Below are positions 13,434 to 26,649 of a DNA stretch of 64,000 nt, one piece after another; positions within the stretch are counted from its first letter, which is position 1; each line of letters starts with the position of its first letter. Source of the stretch: Methylophilaceae bacterium (GTDB lineage: Bacteria; Pseudomonadota; Gammaproteobacteria; Burkholderiales; Methylophilaceae); contig JADHPM010000002.1 of assembly GCA_016778465.1 (NCBI GenBank), positions 1 through 64,000 on the forward strand, in the 5' to 3' direction. The translations under genes were made by a program, and so were the position numbers. The notes beneath the pieces are model-generated. The model was not told where the DNA came from and did no database searches. It saw only the letters and a list, made by a program, of their open reading frames with translations.

Positions 13434-15303
13434 AGATGTTTTTTCTTTTTAAGTGCACTAATAAAATAGATATTGTTGCAGGGGTTATTCCTGATATTCG
13501 TGTCGCCTGATCGAGTGTCTCTGGTAAATGCTTCAAAAGAAGTTGTTTGGCTTCAATGCTTAATCCATGAATAGCGTTATAGTCAAAATCAGCAGGAATG
13601 TTTAGTTTTAAGTGTGCTTTATTTCGCTCAATTTCCTCTTTTTGCCTATTTATGTAGCCAGAATATTTTGCAAATATTTCAACTTGTTCGCCAATCACCT
13701 TATCAACTGAAGGCGTTTCGCCCATAATTTCGTATAGACTTACAAATGACAGCTCTGGTCGTTTTAAGAGATCAAATGCCGAATATTCATTTTCAATTTC
13801 CTTTGATAAGTACTTGTTTTGAATAGATTTATTTAGATTTTTTGGTTTTAAGATAGTTTTCTTAAGCTTTGTCTTTTCATTTTCAATTTGATCTTGTTTG
13901 CGAGAAAATGACTCCCAATGATGATCGTCTATTAGACCCAAAGTCCTCGCTTTTGGGGTAAGCCGAATGTCTGCATTATCTTCCCTCAATAAAAGCCTAT
14001 ACTCTGCCCTACTGGTAAACATGCGATAAGGCTCTGTTACCCCTCGGGTAGTTAGATCGTCAATCATGACTCCAATATAGGATTCGTCTCTACTAGGAGA
14101 CCAACATTCTTTATTTTGAACTGCCAATGCAGCATTCATACCAGCAATTAACCCTTGAGCAGCAGCTTCTTCATAACCCGTTGTGCCATTTACTTGTCCT
14201 GCAAAAAATAATCCTTCAATCACCTTGCTTTCTAAACTGCTTCTTAAGGATCTTGGGTCATAGTAATCATATTCAATTGCATACCCAGGTCTTAAAATAT
14301 GAACGTTTTCTAATCCAACAATGGTTCGCACGAAATCGCATTGAATATCAAATGGTAAGCTTGTAGATATCCCGTTAGGATATACCTCGTGCGTAGTTAA
14401 GCCTTCTGGTTCAATAAATATTTGATGTGACGATTTGTCTGCAAAACGTTGAATTTTATCCTCTACAGACGGGCAATACCTTGGGCCAACTCCCTCAATA
14501 ACGCCTGTATACATTGGGGAGCGATCTAATCCTTCTTTTATAATTTCGTGTGTTTGAGTATTTGTATGAGTAATCCAGCATGAAATTTGCTGTGGATGTT
14601 CATTCTTGTTTGATAAATTGGAAAAGTATGGTGTAGGAAAGTCTCCAGACTGTTCAATCATCTTTGAGTAATCAATCGTTCGTCCGTCAAGCCTTGGAGG
14701 CGTTCCTGTTTTCAATCTTCCAACGGGTAAGTCCAGCTCTCTTAACTTTAATGCAAGGCTACTGGCAGAGGGATCTCCGGCGCGACCCGCCTCATAGTTT
14801 TCTAAACCTACATGTACTAGACCACTTAAAAACGTTCCTGCTGTTAAAACGACTTTTTTTGCATAAAAAATCAGGCCCATTTGTGTTTTTACGCCAACAA
14901 TCTTGTCTGCTTTAATTATCACGTCATCGACAGCTTGTTGGAATATTGATAAATTCTCCTGGTTTTCAAGCGCTGTGCGAATAGCGGCTTTATATAAAAC
15001 TCGGTCTGCTTGGGCGCGTGTTGCTCTTACAGCTGGGCCTTTACTCTGATTTAAGATTCTAAATTGAATACCACTTTGATCGATCGCTTTTGCCATCATG
15101 CCACCCATTGCATCTATCTCTTTCACTAAATGCCCCTTTCCAATGCCACCAATGGAAGGATTGCAAGACATTTGGCCTAAGGTTTCAATATTGTGTGTGA
15201 TAAGAAGCGTCCTAGTTCCCAAGCGAGCAGAAGCCAACGCCGCTTCCGTTCCTGCGTGACCGCCTCCGATAACAATTACATCAAAATTTTCGTGGTATTT
15301 CAT
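13399..15303 (-). CDS. mnmG: tRNA uridine-5-carboxymethylaminomethyl modification enzyme MnmG
   Basis: [17 protein letters not shown] motif, [22 protein letters not shown]. Confidence 0.98.
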   Translation of the reverse strand: MKYHENFDVIVIGGGHAGTEAALASARLGTRTLLITHNIETLGQMSCNPSIGGIGKGHLVKEIDAMGGMMAKAIDQSGIQFRILNQSKGPAVRATRAQADRVLYKAAIRTALENQENLSIFQQAVDDVIIKADKIVGVKTQMGLIFYAKKVVLTAGTFLSGLVHVGLENYEAGRAGDPSASSLALKLRELDLPVGRLKTGTPPRLDGRTIDYSKMIEQSGDFPTPYFSNLSNKNEHPQQISCWITHTNTQTHEIIKEGLDRSPMYTGVIEGVGPRYCPSVEDKIQRFADKSSHQIFIEPEGLTTHEVYPNGISTSLPFDIQCDFVRTIVGLENVHILRPGYAIEYDYYDPRSLRSSLESKVIEGLFFAGQVNGTTGYEEAAAQGLIAGMNAALAVQNKECWSPSRDESYIGVMIDDLTTRGVTEPYRMFTSRAEYRLLLREDNADIRLTPKARTLGLIDDHHWESFSRKQDQIENEKTKLKKTILKPKNLNKSIQNKYLSKEIENEYSAFDLLKRPELSFVSLYEIMGETPSVDKVIGEQVEIFAKYSGYINRQKEEIERNKAHLKLNIPADFDYNAIHGLSIEAKQLLLKHLPETLDQATRISGITPATISILLVHLKRKNIYGSVKQKKRVA

Positions 15304-15344
15304 AATTAGAATTTTACTTTATTTATGCGAACTTTAATATGTAT

Positions 15345-15360
15345 AGTTCCACGTGAAACA
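15345..15360. promoter_or_regulatory. parS: parS-like site 1
   Basis: AGTTCCACGTGAAACA, two mismatches to TGTTTCACGTGAAACA. Confidence 0.85.
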
Positions 15361-15371
15361 AAATTGCTATT

Positions 15372-15387
15372 TGTTCCACGTGAAACC
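15372..15387. promoter_or_regulatory. parS: parS-like site 2, abutting the mnmE stop codon
   Basis: TGTTCCACGTGAAACC, two mismatches to TGTTTCACGTGAAACA. Confidence 0.9.
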
Positions 15388-16737
15388 TTATTTGCCGATA
15401 CAAAACTGGCTAAATATCTCACCTAATAAATCCTCAGATGAAAAGCTACCAGTTACCCGAGATAATGCTTTTTGCGACAATGAAAGGTCTTCGGCGCATA
15501 AATCAGGGTTTTTAAGATTATAAATTGCATTAGCCAAATGATTATTTACCTCATTTAAGGCAACTACGTGCCTTTCCCGTGCCATAAAAATTTGCTCATT
15601 ACTATCTGCATCATGAAATCCTAATAGCTTAAGTATTTCGTCATGAACATGCTCTATCCCTTGATTTAGTTTCGCGGATATAAAAATAGGCTCTACAAAA
15701 TCTTGTGTAAGGTTTGCCTTTTGCCCATTGAGTAAATCGAGTTTATTGTAAACCCAAATAATATTTATGTCTTTAGGTAGTTGTTTATAAACATTTTTTT
15801 CATACTCCGTAATACCTGTTCTGGCATCAACAAGAAAAATAATAATTCCTGCTGTTCTGATATTGTCCCAGGTTTTTGTGATGCCAATTTTCTCTACAAC
15901 ATCGTCAGTTTCTCGCAACCCTGCAGTGTCTACAAGATTTATAGGAATGCCTCCTAACGATAATTGACTAGACACAGGATCTCTAGTCGTACCTGGCACC
16001 TCAGCAACAATAGCTTTGTCCTCACCCAAAAGTTGATTTAATAAGCTCGACTTTCCAACATTTGGCTGACCAATAAGAACCAGTTGAACGCCCTCACGAA
16101 GTAATTTACCCTGCTTAGCTGTTTTTGTAATTTCTTGAATGGAAATGGCAAGGCTCTCAATTTTTTCTTTTATTTGGCCGTCTTTAATAAAGTCTATTTC
16201 CTCTTCTGGAAAATCTAAAGAGGCTTCGACATACGTTCTTAACTGAATTAACTTTTCTAATAACTCATTGATTTTTTTTGAAAAATTTCCGCTTAGAGAT
16301 TGCATAGCACTTTTTGCGGCCTTTGTAGTTGAAGCATTAATAAGATCAGCTACGGCTTCAGCTTGGGATAAATCAATTTTGTTATTCAAATACGCGCGTT
16401 TCGTAAATTCCCCTGGTTCAGCTAAACGCGATCCCTGGCTTATACATTCTTGCAAAAGTATTTGCAATACAATGGGGCCGCCGTGGGCATGAAGCTCGAT
16501 GACGTCGTCACCTGTAAAGGAATGGGGTTTTTGAAAAAACAATGCTACTCCCTGATCAATTAATTCTTTTTTAGCATTTTTGAAACTATGAAACGAAAAT
16601 TGGTTTGGTGTAATTGGTTTACTGCATATTTTTTCGGCAATGGATAATGCTTTAGGTCCTGCCAACCTTACAATTCCTATACCTCCAGGTCCGGGAGCGG
16701 TTGCTACAGCAGATATAGTATCGTTAAGATTATGCAT
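15388..16737 (-). CDS. mnmE: tRNA modification GTPase MnmE
   Basis: GQPNVGKSSLLN G1, C-terminal FCIGK. Confidence 0.98.
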   Translation of the reverse strand: MHNLNDTISAVATAPGPGGIGIVRLAGPKALSIAEKICSKPITPNQFSFHSFKNAKKELIDQGVALFFQKPHSFTGDDVIELHAHGGPIVLQILLQECISQGSRLAEPGEFTKRAYLNNKIDLSQAEAVADLINASTTKAAKSAMQSLSGNFSKKINELLEKLIQLRTYVEASLDFPEEEIDFIKDGQIKEKIESLAISIQEITKTAKQGKLLREGVQLVLIGQPNVGKSSLLNQLLGEDKAIVAEVPGTTRDPVSSQLSLGGIPINLVDTAGLRETDDVVEKIGITKTWDNIRTAGIIIFLVDARTGITEYEKNVYKQLPKDINIIWVYNKLDLLNGQKANLTQDFVEPIFISAKLNQGIEHVHDEILKLLGFHDADSNEQIFMARERHVVALNEVNNHLANAIYNLKNPDLCAEDLSLSQKALSRVTGSFSSEDLLGEIFSQFCIGK

Positions 16738-18346
16738 TACCTTTCTTTTTTAAGGCTTCAGCATGAATTTTTTTATTTACATACCACTGTTGTGCAATTG
16801 ATAATATGTTATTAACAAGCCAATAAAGCACCAATCCTGCAGGGAAAAAGAAAAAGAAAATACTAAATATAATTGGCATCATAATCATTAGCCTTGCCTG
16901 CATCGGATCTGTAGGCTTAGGATTTAATTTGGTTTGCAAAAACATAGAGGCTGCCATAAGTAATGGCAGGATATAGTAAGGGTCTATGGAAGATAAATCT
17001 TGAATCCAGCCGAAAAATGGTGCGTGCCTTATTTCAACTGAACCCAATAGCACCCAATACAACGCAATGAAAACTGGAATTTGAATTAGAATTGGCAAAC
17101 AACCGCCTAATGGGTTAATTTTCTCAGTTTTATAGAGCTCCATCATGGCCTTTTGCATTTTTTGCTTATCATCGCCGAATTTTTCTTTCATGCTCTGGAG
17201 TCTAGGCGCCAATTCTCTCATTTGCGCCATTGAGCGATAACTTGATGCAGATAATGGATAAAAAAGTAATTTAATTAACATGGTGAGCAAAATGATTGCT
17301 ACTCCCCAATTTCCTACCATAGAGTGAATACCCGATAACACGGAAAAAAGCGGTGCGGCAATAAATGTTAACCATCCATAATCAACTGTGTACTCAAGAC
17401 CCGGTGCAGCATCAGCTAAGCTATTTTTTAATTGAGGTCCAGCATATAACTCAGCAGAAAAATTAATAGTTTGGTTTGCACCTATGGCTGCAAGCTGGGT
17501 AATCGTTCCTGCTGAATAAATATTATCAGCTATTTTTTTGGAATAAAACTTTCTAGGTGTTCCGTCAGGAAGGATCCAAGCGGCGGCAAAATATTGCCGA
17601 ATCATGCCGATCCAACCATCTTGTGTGTTCATAGAAAATGATTCATCGTCAACATCATTAAAAGCTAGCTTCTTAAAATTATCACTTTTGGTGAAATATG
17701 CTGTGCCTGTAAAAGATGGCATCATAGCTGAGCCTTGATTTGAGCTTCCATCATGCAAGAGCTGATAGTATGCTTTAGGCTTAATATCCTTGTCTGTCTT
17801 ATTCGTGATTTCATAGTCAACTGTGACGAGATAGCTTCCCTTATTAAACTTGAAGGTTTTAATTACCTTAACAGCATCAGATTCGTAAAAAAGAGGCACC
17901 TCAAGAGTGTCGCTCGTCATCTCATAGGTTGTTCTCTCAAACTGAAAAGTATCTTTGTGTGATGGCAGATTATTGTTTGAAAATCCCGATTGTGCAATGT
18001 AAAGCGCAGGGTCATATTTGTCCGAAAACAAACTATACAATTCAACTTTATCATCAGCTTTGAAATTTTGAAGTTTAAGTTGACGCAAATCACCACCAAT
18101 ATTTGAAATAACAATTTCAAAATGATCCGTTTTAACTAATGCATTGTTTCCAGAAACGAGTTCATAATCTTTAGAAATTTTATTAGGTTGCGCTTCAAGG
18201 CCTCCCTCAAAAATAGGAATTTCTTTATCCGCTTGTGCTTCGGTAGGCACGGGATTTAAATCAGCCTGTTTTCTCTGCCAAGAATCCCATAGTAAAAGTA
18301 AAGAGAAAGAAAAAATTACAAATAATATTAAACGTTTTGTATCCAT
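16730..18346 (-). CDS. yidC: membrane protein insertase YidC
   Basis: MDTKRLILFVIFSFSLLLLWD and the conserved insertase core. Confidence 0.98.
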   Translation of the reverse strand: MDTKRLILFVIFSFSLLLLWDSWQRKQADLNPVPTEAQADKEIPIFEGGLEAQPNKISKDYELVSGNNALVKTDHFEIVISNIGGDLRQLKLQNFKADDKVELYSLFSDKYDPALYIAQSGFSNNNLPSHKDTFQFERTTYEMTSDTLEVPLFYESDAVKVIKTFKFNKGSYLVTVDYEITNKTDKDIKPKAYYQLLHDGSSNQGSAMMPSFTGTAYFTKSDNFKKLAFNDVDDESFSMNTQDGWIGMIRQYFAAAWILPDGTPRKFYSKKIADNIYSAGTITQLAAIGANQTINFSAELYAGPQLKNSLADAAPGLEYTVDYGWLTFIAAPLFSVLSGIHSMVGNWGVAIILLTMLIKLLFYPLSASSYRSMAQMRELAPRLQSMKEKFGDDKQKMQKAMMELYKTEKINPLGGCLPILIQIPVFIALYWVLLGSVEIRHAPFFGWIQDLSSIDPYYILPLLMAASMFLQTKLNPKPTDPMQARLMIMMPIIFSIFFFFFPAGLVLYWLVNNILSIAQQWYVNKKIHAEALKKKGNA

Positions 18347-18349
18347 TAA

Positions 18350-18571
18350 TTACCTTTTTTTGATTGGGAGCGGATCATATCCGCCTTTATTTTTGGGATG
18401 GCACCGACAAAGACGTTTTATTGATAGCCAACTACCCTTGATAACGCCATAATGTCTCAAGGCCTCAATTGTATACATTGAACATGTAGGAGTAAACCTA
18501 CAGTGATTACCAATAAATGGACTTAAACAAAGCTGATAAATTTTAATCATTAAAATAAGTATTTTTTTCAT
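18350..18571 (-). CDS. yidD: membrane protein insertion efficiency factor YidD
   Basis: [19 protein letters not shown]. Confidence 0.96.
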   Translation of the reverse strand: MKKILILMIKIYQLCLSPFIGNHCRFTPTCSMYTIEALRHYGVIKGSWLSIKRLCRCHPKNKGGYDPLPIKKR

Positions 18572-18900
18572 GCTTTTATTTTTAAGAATAGGCTTTTAAG
18601 TTCATCTTTAATTATAAAAAATTCTGTTTTATCAAAAGTTTTTTTTACACGAAGAACTATATCAACAGCGAGTCCAGATGGGAAGTCGGCTTGAAAAATT
18701 TCACTTATAGAGCGCTTAATATAATTTCTCTTTACGGCACGTTTCTCAATTTTTTTAGGAACGATACACCCCAATCTAAATACTGTGTATTCATTGGAGG
18801 AGTAATGTAAAAAAAAATGGGATGCGGTAAGGCGTTTTTTTTTAGAAAAAACGGATGAAAACTCATCCGTTGAAGTTAATTTATTTTTTTTATTTAGCAA
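18568..18900 (-). CDS. rnpA: ribonuclease P protein component
   Basis: [22 protein letters not shown] motif. Confidence 0.94.
   Translation of the reverse strand: MLNKKNKLTSTDEFSSVFSKKKRLTASHFFLHYSSNEYTVFRLGCIVPKKIEKRAVKRNYIKRSISEIFQADFPSGLAVDIVLRVKKTFDKTEFFIIKDELKSLFLKIKA
18850..18871 (-). terminator. intrinsic-terminator-like hairpin inside the 5' end of rnpA
   Basis: minus strand AACGGATGA-GTTT-TCATCCGTT followed by TTTT. Confidence 0.5.
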
Positions 18901-18907
18901 TAAGAAT

Positions 18908-19042
18908 CTAAAGACCTAATCGAGCTCTTCCTTTAGCACGCCTTGATGCAATAACTGCTCTTCCGCCTCTTGTTTTCATGCGAACAAGAAAACCGTGGGT
19001 TCTAGCACGCTTTATTTTTGATGGTTGATAAGTTCGTTTCAT
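18908..19042 (-). CDS. rpmH: 50S ribosomal protein L34 (below ORF-track cutoff)
   Basis: translated by hand: [44 protein letters not shown]. Confidence 0.97.
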   Translation of the reverse strand: MKRTYQPSKIKRARTHGFLVRMKTRGGRAVIASRRAKGRARLGL

Positions 19043-19132
19043 TAGAAATCCAATAGTCAAATTGAACGCGAGAAGATACTCCAAATAGGTATATTTGTCA
19101 ATTCTATTATTTTAAAAAATATTTTATTTGCT

Positions 19133-19141
19133 TGTGGATAA
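19133..19141 (-). promoter_or_regulatory. DnaA box
   Basis: TGTGGATAA, perfect complement of TTATCCACA. Confidence 0.75.
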
Positions 19142-19202
19142 CTTTGAAAATATAGGCTACTATGAATTCCCTTTTTTAAAAATTGTTAAAGAATTTATTG
19201 AG

Positions 19203-20540
19203 ATGGAAATTACTGAGGTTTGGAATGAGTGCATTGAAGAAATAAAAAAGAAAATTTCTAAACAACAATTTTCAACCTGGATAACCCCCCTCAGCTTTTC
19301 CTTTGAAAAAGAATCTCACACTGTAATAATCTCAGCTCCAAACCAATTTATCTTGCAGTGGGTCAACGCTCGCTTTCATGATGAAATAAAAAATAAGTTT
19401 TTGAAAATGAATCAAGCAACAACCATCGAATTTAAAAGTATAAAAAAACAAAAAAATTCACAAACATCTCATACAAAGAAAATAGACAAAAAAAATAAAG
19501 AAACACCTGAAAAAACAAAAACTACTGGACTTAATAAATCTTTTAATTTTGATAACTTTGTCACTGGAAAGGCCAATCAATTAGCAACTGCTGCCGCAAA
19601 ACAAATATCGGAAAATCCTGGAAAATCTTATAATCCGTTATTTATTTATGGTGGTGTGGGTTTAGGTAAAACCCATTTAATTCAAGCCATTGGAAATCAC
19701 TTAAAGGGCTTACAGCCAGAATCTAAAATAAAATATCTACATGCTGAGCGTTATGTATCAGATGTTGTAAAAGCCTATGAGAACAAATCATTTGATAGTT
19801 TTAAAAAACAATACCACTCTTTAGATCTTTTGCTTATCGACGACATTCAATTTATTGCGAAAAAAAACCGAACACAAGAGGAGTTTTTTTATGCATTCAA
19901 CAGTTTAATAGAAAATAAAAAACAGATAATTATCACCTGCGACAGCTATCCAAAAGAAATTATAGGTGTTGATGAAAGATTAAGAACTCGATTTAGTTGG
20001 GGTTTAACGGTTGCAATTGAGCCTCCGGAACTAGAGATGCGTGTAGCAATATTAAAAAAGAAGGCTGAAGAGGTAAATATTATACTACCTGAAGAAGTAG
20101 CTTTTTTTGTAGCTAAACAAATAAGGTCAAATGTTAGGGAGCTAGAAGGTGCGCTTAACAGAATTGTAGCAATGGCTAATTTCTCTGGTAGGCAAATTGA
20201 TATGCATTTAACAAAAGAGTCGCTAAAAGACCTTATCGCTGTCAGGGGGCGACAAGTGAGCGTTGAAAATATTCAAAAAACGGTAGCTGATTACTATAAG
20301 ATCAAAATTGCAGACATGCACAGCAAGAAAAGATCTAGAAATTTTTCTCGGCCCAGACAAATTGCTATGTCACTTACTAGGGAGCTCACAAACCTAAGTT
20401 TTCCTGAAATAGCTGAGGCTTTTGGGGGGAGACATCATACAACCATTATGCATGCCTGTGATGAAATTGAATCGTTAAGGTTAAACGATCATAATGTGGG
20501 GCAGGATTTAGGTTTTTTAACACAGGTTTTAAAAGGTTAG
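19203..20540 (+). CDS. dnaA: chromosomal replication initiator DnaA
   Basis: [21 protein letters not shown]-terminal [11 protein letters not shown]; start moved to [19 protein letters not shown]. Confidence 0.97.
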   Translation: MEITEVWNECIEEIKKKISKQQFSTWITPLSFSFEKESHTVIISAPNQFILQWVNARFHDEIKNKFLKMNQATTIEFKSIKKQKNSQTSHTKKIDKKNKETPEKTKTTGLNKSFNFDNFVTGKANQLATAAAKQISENPGKSYNPLFIYGGVGLGKTHLIQAIGNHLKGLQPESKIKYLHAERYVSDVVKAYENKSFDSFKKQYHSLDLLLIDDIQFIAKKNRTQEEFFYAFNSLIENKKQIIITCDSYPKEIIGVDERLRTRFSWGLTVAIEPPELEMRVAILKKKAEEVNIILPEEVAFFVAKQIRSNVRELEGALNRIVAMANFSGRQIDMHLTKESLKDLIAVRGRQVSVENIQKTVADYYKIKIADMHSKKRSRNFSRPRQIAMSLTRELTNLSFPEIAEAFGGRHHTTIMHACDEIESLRLNDHNVGQDLGFLTQVLKG

Positions 20541-20752
20541 TTGTGAATTGTTTGTGTATAAGTTGTTTATTATAAAAGGATAAGGTTTGCTTTAATTTTT
20601 TTTGTTTTTTTATGCAGATTTTATCCACAAACGAAACACAGCCAAATAGGAGATAAATTTTGCATTTAAATAATTGTTTTAAAAAAAAATTTATTGATTA
20701 CACACAGTTTATACTTACATTATTATTATTATTAATTAAATAAATAAACACT
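20541..20752. other. oriC: candidate oriC / DNA unwinding region between dnaA and dnaN
   Basis: DnaA boxes TGTGTATAA (20553-20561) and TTATCCACA (20621-20629); (ATT)5 at 20719-20733; very AT-rich; gene strand switch nearby. Confidence 0.7.
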
Positions 20753-21853
20753 ATGAATATTAAAATAGGAAGAGATCTTTTAATTAAACCCCTATCTAAT
20801 GTATCGGGAATTGTTGAGAAACGTCACGCCCTACCAATCCTTTCTAATTTACTAATTGAAGGAAAAGAAAACATCCTAAAGTTCACTGCTACCGATCTTG
20901 AAGTTCAAATTTCATTACACATTCAGACACAAATTACAGAAAATTTTTCTACAACCATTGCAGCGAGGAAGTTGTTTGATATTACAAGAGCGCTCCCTGA
21001 TCAAAGTGAAATGAGTATTCAAATCGAAGAAAACAAAGTTTTGGTTAGCGCCGTTAAAAGTAAATTTAATCTACAGTCTCTTCCCCCAAAAGACTACCCA
21101 TTAATGAAAAAAAACGAAACCACCGACGCAGAAATAGAGTTGACACAAAACCAACTCAGGGGCCTCCTAAAACAAGTTGAGTTTGCTATGGCTCAACAGG
21201 ATATAAGGTACTATTTAAATGGACTTCTTTTTGAAATTGATGGAAAAAAAATTAATATAGTCGGTACCGATGGCCACAGACTAAGCTTTACATCATCAAG
21301 CCTTAAGGAGGCAAATAATAAATTTCAAACGATAGTTCCAAGAAAAACCGTCTTAGAATTAGTAAAATTGCTTGAAGAAAACGACGAAAGCGTTTCCATA
21401 AGCCTTACTTCAAACCAGGCTGTCTTTGCTTTTAGTAACATTGAACTAATTAGCAAGGTAATAGATGGAAAGTTTCCAGATTATCATAGGGTGATACCAC
21501 AAAATCATGAAAATAGTTTCCAGATTAATCGATTAGAGCTTCTTTCATCAATGCAGCGAGCCTCTATTCTCTCAAATGAAAAGTATCGCGGAATCAGAAT
21601 GGTTATTAGGGCTAATAGTTTAAAATTAATAAGCTCAAACAGCGAACAAGAAAAAGCAGAAGAGGAAATGGAAATAAATTATTCAGGGCCTAGTATTGAT
21701 ATTGGTTTTAATGTTACATATTTAATTGACGTATTAACCAATATACAATTTGAAAAATTAACCCTAGCCTTTCATGACTCTTCAAGTAGTTGCCTAATCA
21801 CAATACCAAATAACAACGATTACAAATATGTTGTTATGCCTATGAGAATTTAG
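20753..21853 (+). CDS. dnaN: DNA polymerase III beta sliding clamp
   Basis: beta clamp sequence, C-term YVVMPMRI. Confidence 0.97.
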   Translation: MNIKIGRDLLIKPLSNVSGIVEKRHALPILSNLLIEGKENILKFTATDLEVQISLHIQTQITENFSTTIAARKLFDITRALPDQSEMSIQIEENKVLVSAVKSKFNLQSLPPKDYPLMKKNETTDAEIELTQNQLRGLLKQVEFAMAQQDIRYYLNGLLFEIDGKKINIVGTDGHRLSFTSSSLKEANNKFQTIVPRKTVLELVKLLEENDESVSISLTSNQAVFAFSNIELISKVIDGKFPDYHRVIPQNHENSFQINRLELLSSMQRASILSNEKYRGIRMVIRANSLKLISSNSEQEKAEEEMEINYSGPSIDIGFNVTYLIDVLTNIQFEKLTLAFHDSSSSCLITIPNNNDYKYVVMPMRI

Positions 21854-24274
<2,421 letters not shown>

Positions 24275-24275
24275 C

Positions 24276-25172
24276 ATGACACTAAGTGAGCTCAAATTTA
24301 TTATTGCAGTTGCTCACGAAAAAAATTTTAGAAAAGCTGCGGAAAAATGTTTTGTAAGCCAGCCCGCATTGAGCTTGGCTATAAAAAAACTCGAAGATGA
24401 GTTGAGTCTAACGATCTTTGAAAGAAGTCGGACAGAAGTGGCTGTAACGCCCGTCGGGCAGCTAATCGTTAATCAAGCAATCGTTATCTTGGACGAAGCC
24501 GCAAAAATAAAGGAGCTAGCAAAGGTTGGTGATAATCAATTAAGCCAGCCTTTTAAGTTAGGCTTGATATACTCAGTCGCCCCGTACCTATTACCCCTTG
24601 TTATTCCAAAACTAAGGCAAAATGCGCCTACTATGCCCTTTGAAATTGAAGAGAATATTACACAAAATTTAGAAGAAAAGTTAAAGAAGGGAAATATCGA
24701 TGCAGCTATAATTGCTTTACCTTTTGATGTTATGGGTATTGATGTTATTAATTTGTATGATGAAAAATTTGTTGCTGTGATTCCGGTGGAACACAAGTGG
24801 TCTGATAAGAAGTTAATCAAAACGAAAGAGTTAAATGATGAAAAAGTTTTGCTTTTGGATAATTCCCATTGTTTTAGTAACCAAGTAAAAGAAGCGTGCC
24901 CCGGTTTAAACAAAAATAGCGAAGTTCAATTAGGTAATTCGCTTGAGACGATCAGAAATATGGTTGCATCTAATTTAGGCATTTCAGTCCTGCCAGAAAG
25001 TGCCTGTTCCTTAAGATATCAAAATAATCTTGTAAAAATCCTCCCCTTTGAAGAGCCTGCTCCTTTTCGGAGGGTTGCGCTTGCTTTTAGGAAAAGTAGC
25101 GCGAAAAAAAATGCAATATCAGTTATAGTAGAATCTATTAAAGATTTAAACATAAGAGGCTTTAACACATAA
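24276..25172 (+). CDS. oxyR: LysR-family peroxide-sensing regulator OxyR
   Basis: LysR HTH; redox Cys pair with eight residues between (CFSNQVKEAC), as in OxyR C199/C208. Confidence 0.88.
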   Translation: MTLSELKFIIAVAHEKNFRKAAEKCFVSQPALSLAIKKLEDELSLTIFERSRTEVAVTPVGQLIVNQAIVILDEAAKIKELAKVGDNQLSQPFKLGLIYSVAPYLLPLVIPKLRQNAPTMPFEIEENITQNLEEKLKKGNIDAAIIALPFDVMGIDVINLYDEKFVAVIPVEHKWSDKKLIKTKELNDEKVLLLDNSHCFSNQVKEACPGLNKNSEVQLGNSLETIRNMVASNLGISVLPESACSLRYQNNLVKILPFEEPAPFRRVALAFRKSSAKKNAISVIVESIKDLNIRGFNT

Positions 25173-25188
25173 TGGTGAGCCATAAAAT

Positions 25189-26313
25189 ATGATTATTGGT
25201 ATTTTAAAAGAAACAAAAAGCAATGAATCTCGTGTCGCTGCCTCATTAGAGACAGCCAAAAAATTAATTGGGCTTAATCATAAAGTAATTGTTGAAAGTG
25301 GCGCAGGGATTTTATCTTTCATTCAGGATGCTGATTATCAAAATTTGGGCGTTAAAATAGTTAGCAGGCAGGAGGTCTTTGACGCTGAGATCATCCTTGT
25401 GGTCAATGCCCCATCGGCAGTTGATATTGAAAACCTAAAACCTAATCAAATTTTAATTGGTATGCTAGAACCGTTCAATAAACAGCTCACAACCCAATTA
25501 GCCGAAAAAAAAATTACCGCTTTTGCCTTAGAGGCGCTGCCAAGAAATACACGGGCACAAACCATGGATATTTTATCTTCACAAGCGAATATTGCCGGTT
25601 ACAAGGCAGTAATATTAGCAGCCAATACGTATAAGAAATTTATACCCATGTTAATGACCGCAGCGGGCACAGTAAAAGCCGCAAGAGTAATGATTTTAGG
25701 TGCGGGTGTTGCTGGCCTTCAAGCAATTGCAACAGCAAAACGTCTGGGCGCAATCGTTGAGGCCTCTGATGTTAGGCCTTCTGTAAAAGAACAAATAGAA
25801 TCACTAGGTGCAAAATTCATTGATGTTCCCTATGAGACGGATGAAGAAAAGGCAGCAGCTCTTGGAGAAGGTGGTTATGCAAAGGCTATGCCAAGGTCTT
25901 GGTTAAGTCGACAAGCGACATTGGTTGCAGAAAAGGCCGAGCAAGCAGACATTATTATTACCTCAGCGCTTATCCCCGGCAAAGAACCTCCAATCCTTAT
26001 TAACGAAGATACCGTAAAAAAAATGAAACAAGGTTCCGTTATTGTTGATATGGCTGCAGGACAGGCTTTAAATGGTTCCGGTAATTGCCCGTTAACAAAA
26101 GCGGATGAGATTGTTTATATCAATGGCGTAACTATAATTGGTACCACTAATTTGGCGAGTGAGTTGAGCGCAGACGCGACATCTTTGTATGCTCGTAATG
26201 TGTTTGAATTCGTAAAACTGTTATTTGACGAAAATAACGATTTAAAAATAAACATGGATGACGAACTTTTGGCTGGAAGTTTATTAACAATGGATGGACA
26301 AACTATAAAATAG
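25189..26313 (+). CDS. pntAA: NAD(P) transhydrogenase alpha subunit part 1
   Basis: AlaDH/PNT family. Confidence 0.94.
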   Translation: MIIGILKETKSNESRVAASLETAKKLIGLNHKVIVESGAGILSFIQDADYQNLGVKIVSRQEVFDAEIILVVNAPSAVDIENLKPNQILIGMLEPFNKQLTTQLAEKKITAFALEALPRNTRAQTMDILSSQANIAGYKAVILAANTYKKFIPMLMTAAGTVKAARVMILGAGVAGLQAIATAKRLGAIVEASDVRPSVKEQIESLGAKFIDVPYETDEEKAAALGEGGYAKAMPRSWLSRQATLVAEKAEQADIIITSALIPGKEPPILINEDTVKKMKQGSVIVDMAAGQALNGSGNCPLTKADEIVYINGVTIIGTTNLASELSADATSLYARNVFEFVKLLFDENNDLKINMDDELLAGSLLTMDGQTIK

Positions 26314-26322
26314 GGGCTAACT

Positions 26323-26649
26323 ATGGCAGAAATACTTACTCTTCAAAACATTACAATTTTTGTATTAGCAATATTTGTCGGATATCACGTTGTGTGGAAC
26401 GTAACTCCAGCACTGCACACCCCCTTAATGTCCGTGACGAATGCTATTTCAGGTATTGTTGTGGTTGGTGCAATATTACAAGTTGTTGAAATTAACGACA
26501 ATGTAATATCTTTTAGTAGCATTTTAGGTGCTTTTGCCATCTTTTTTGCTTCTATTAATATTTTTGGTGGTTTTTTTGTAACGCAGCGCATGCTCGAGAT
26601 GTTTAAGAAAAAAGACAAGGTTAATAAGGAAATAAAGCTCGATGACTGA
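26323..26649 (+). CDS. pntAB: NAD(P) transhydrogenase alpha subunit part 2
   Basis: short TM subunit between the other pnt genes. Confidence 0.92.
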   Translation: MAEILTLQNITIFVLAIFVGYHVVWNVTPALHTPLMSVTNAISGIVVVGAILQVVEINDNVISFSSILGAFAIFFASINIFGGFFVTQRMLEMFKKKDKVNKEIKLDD

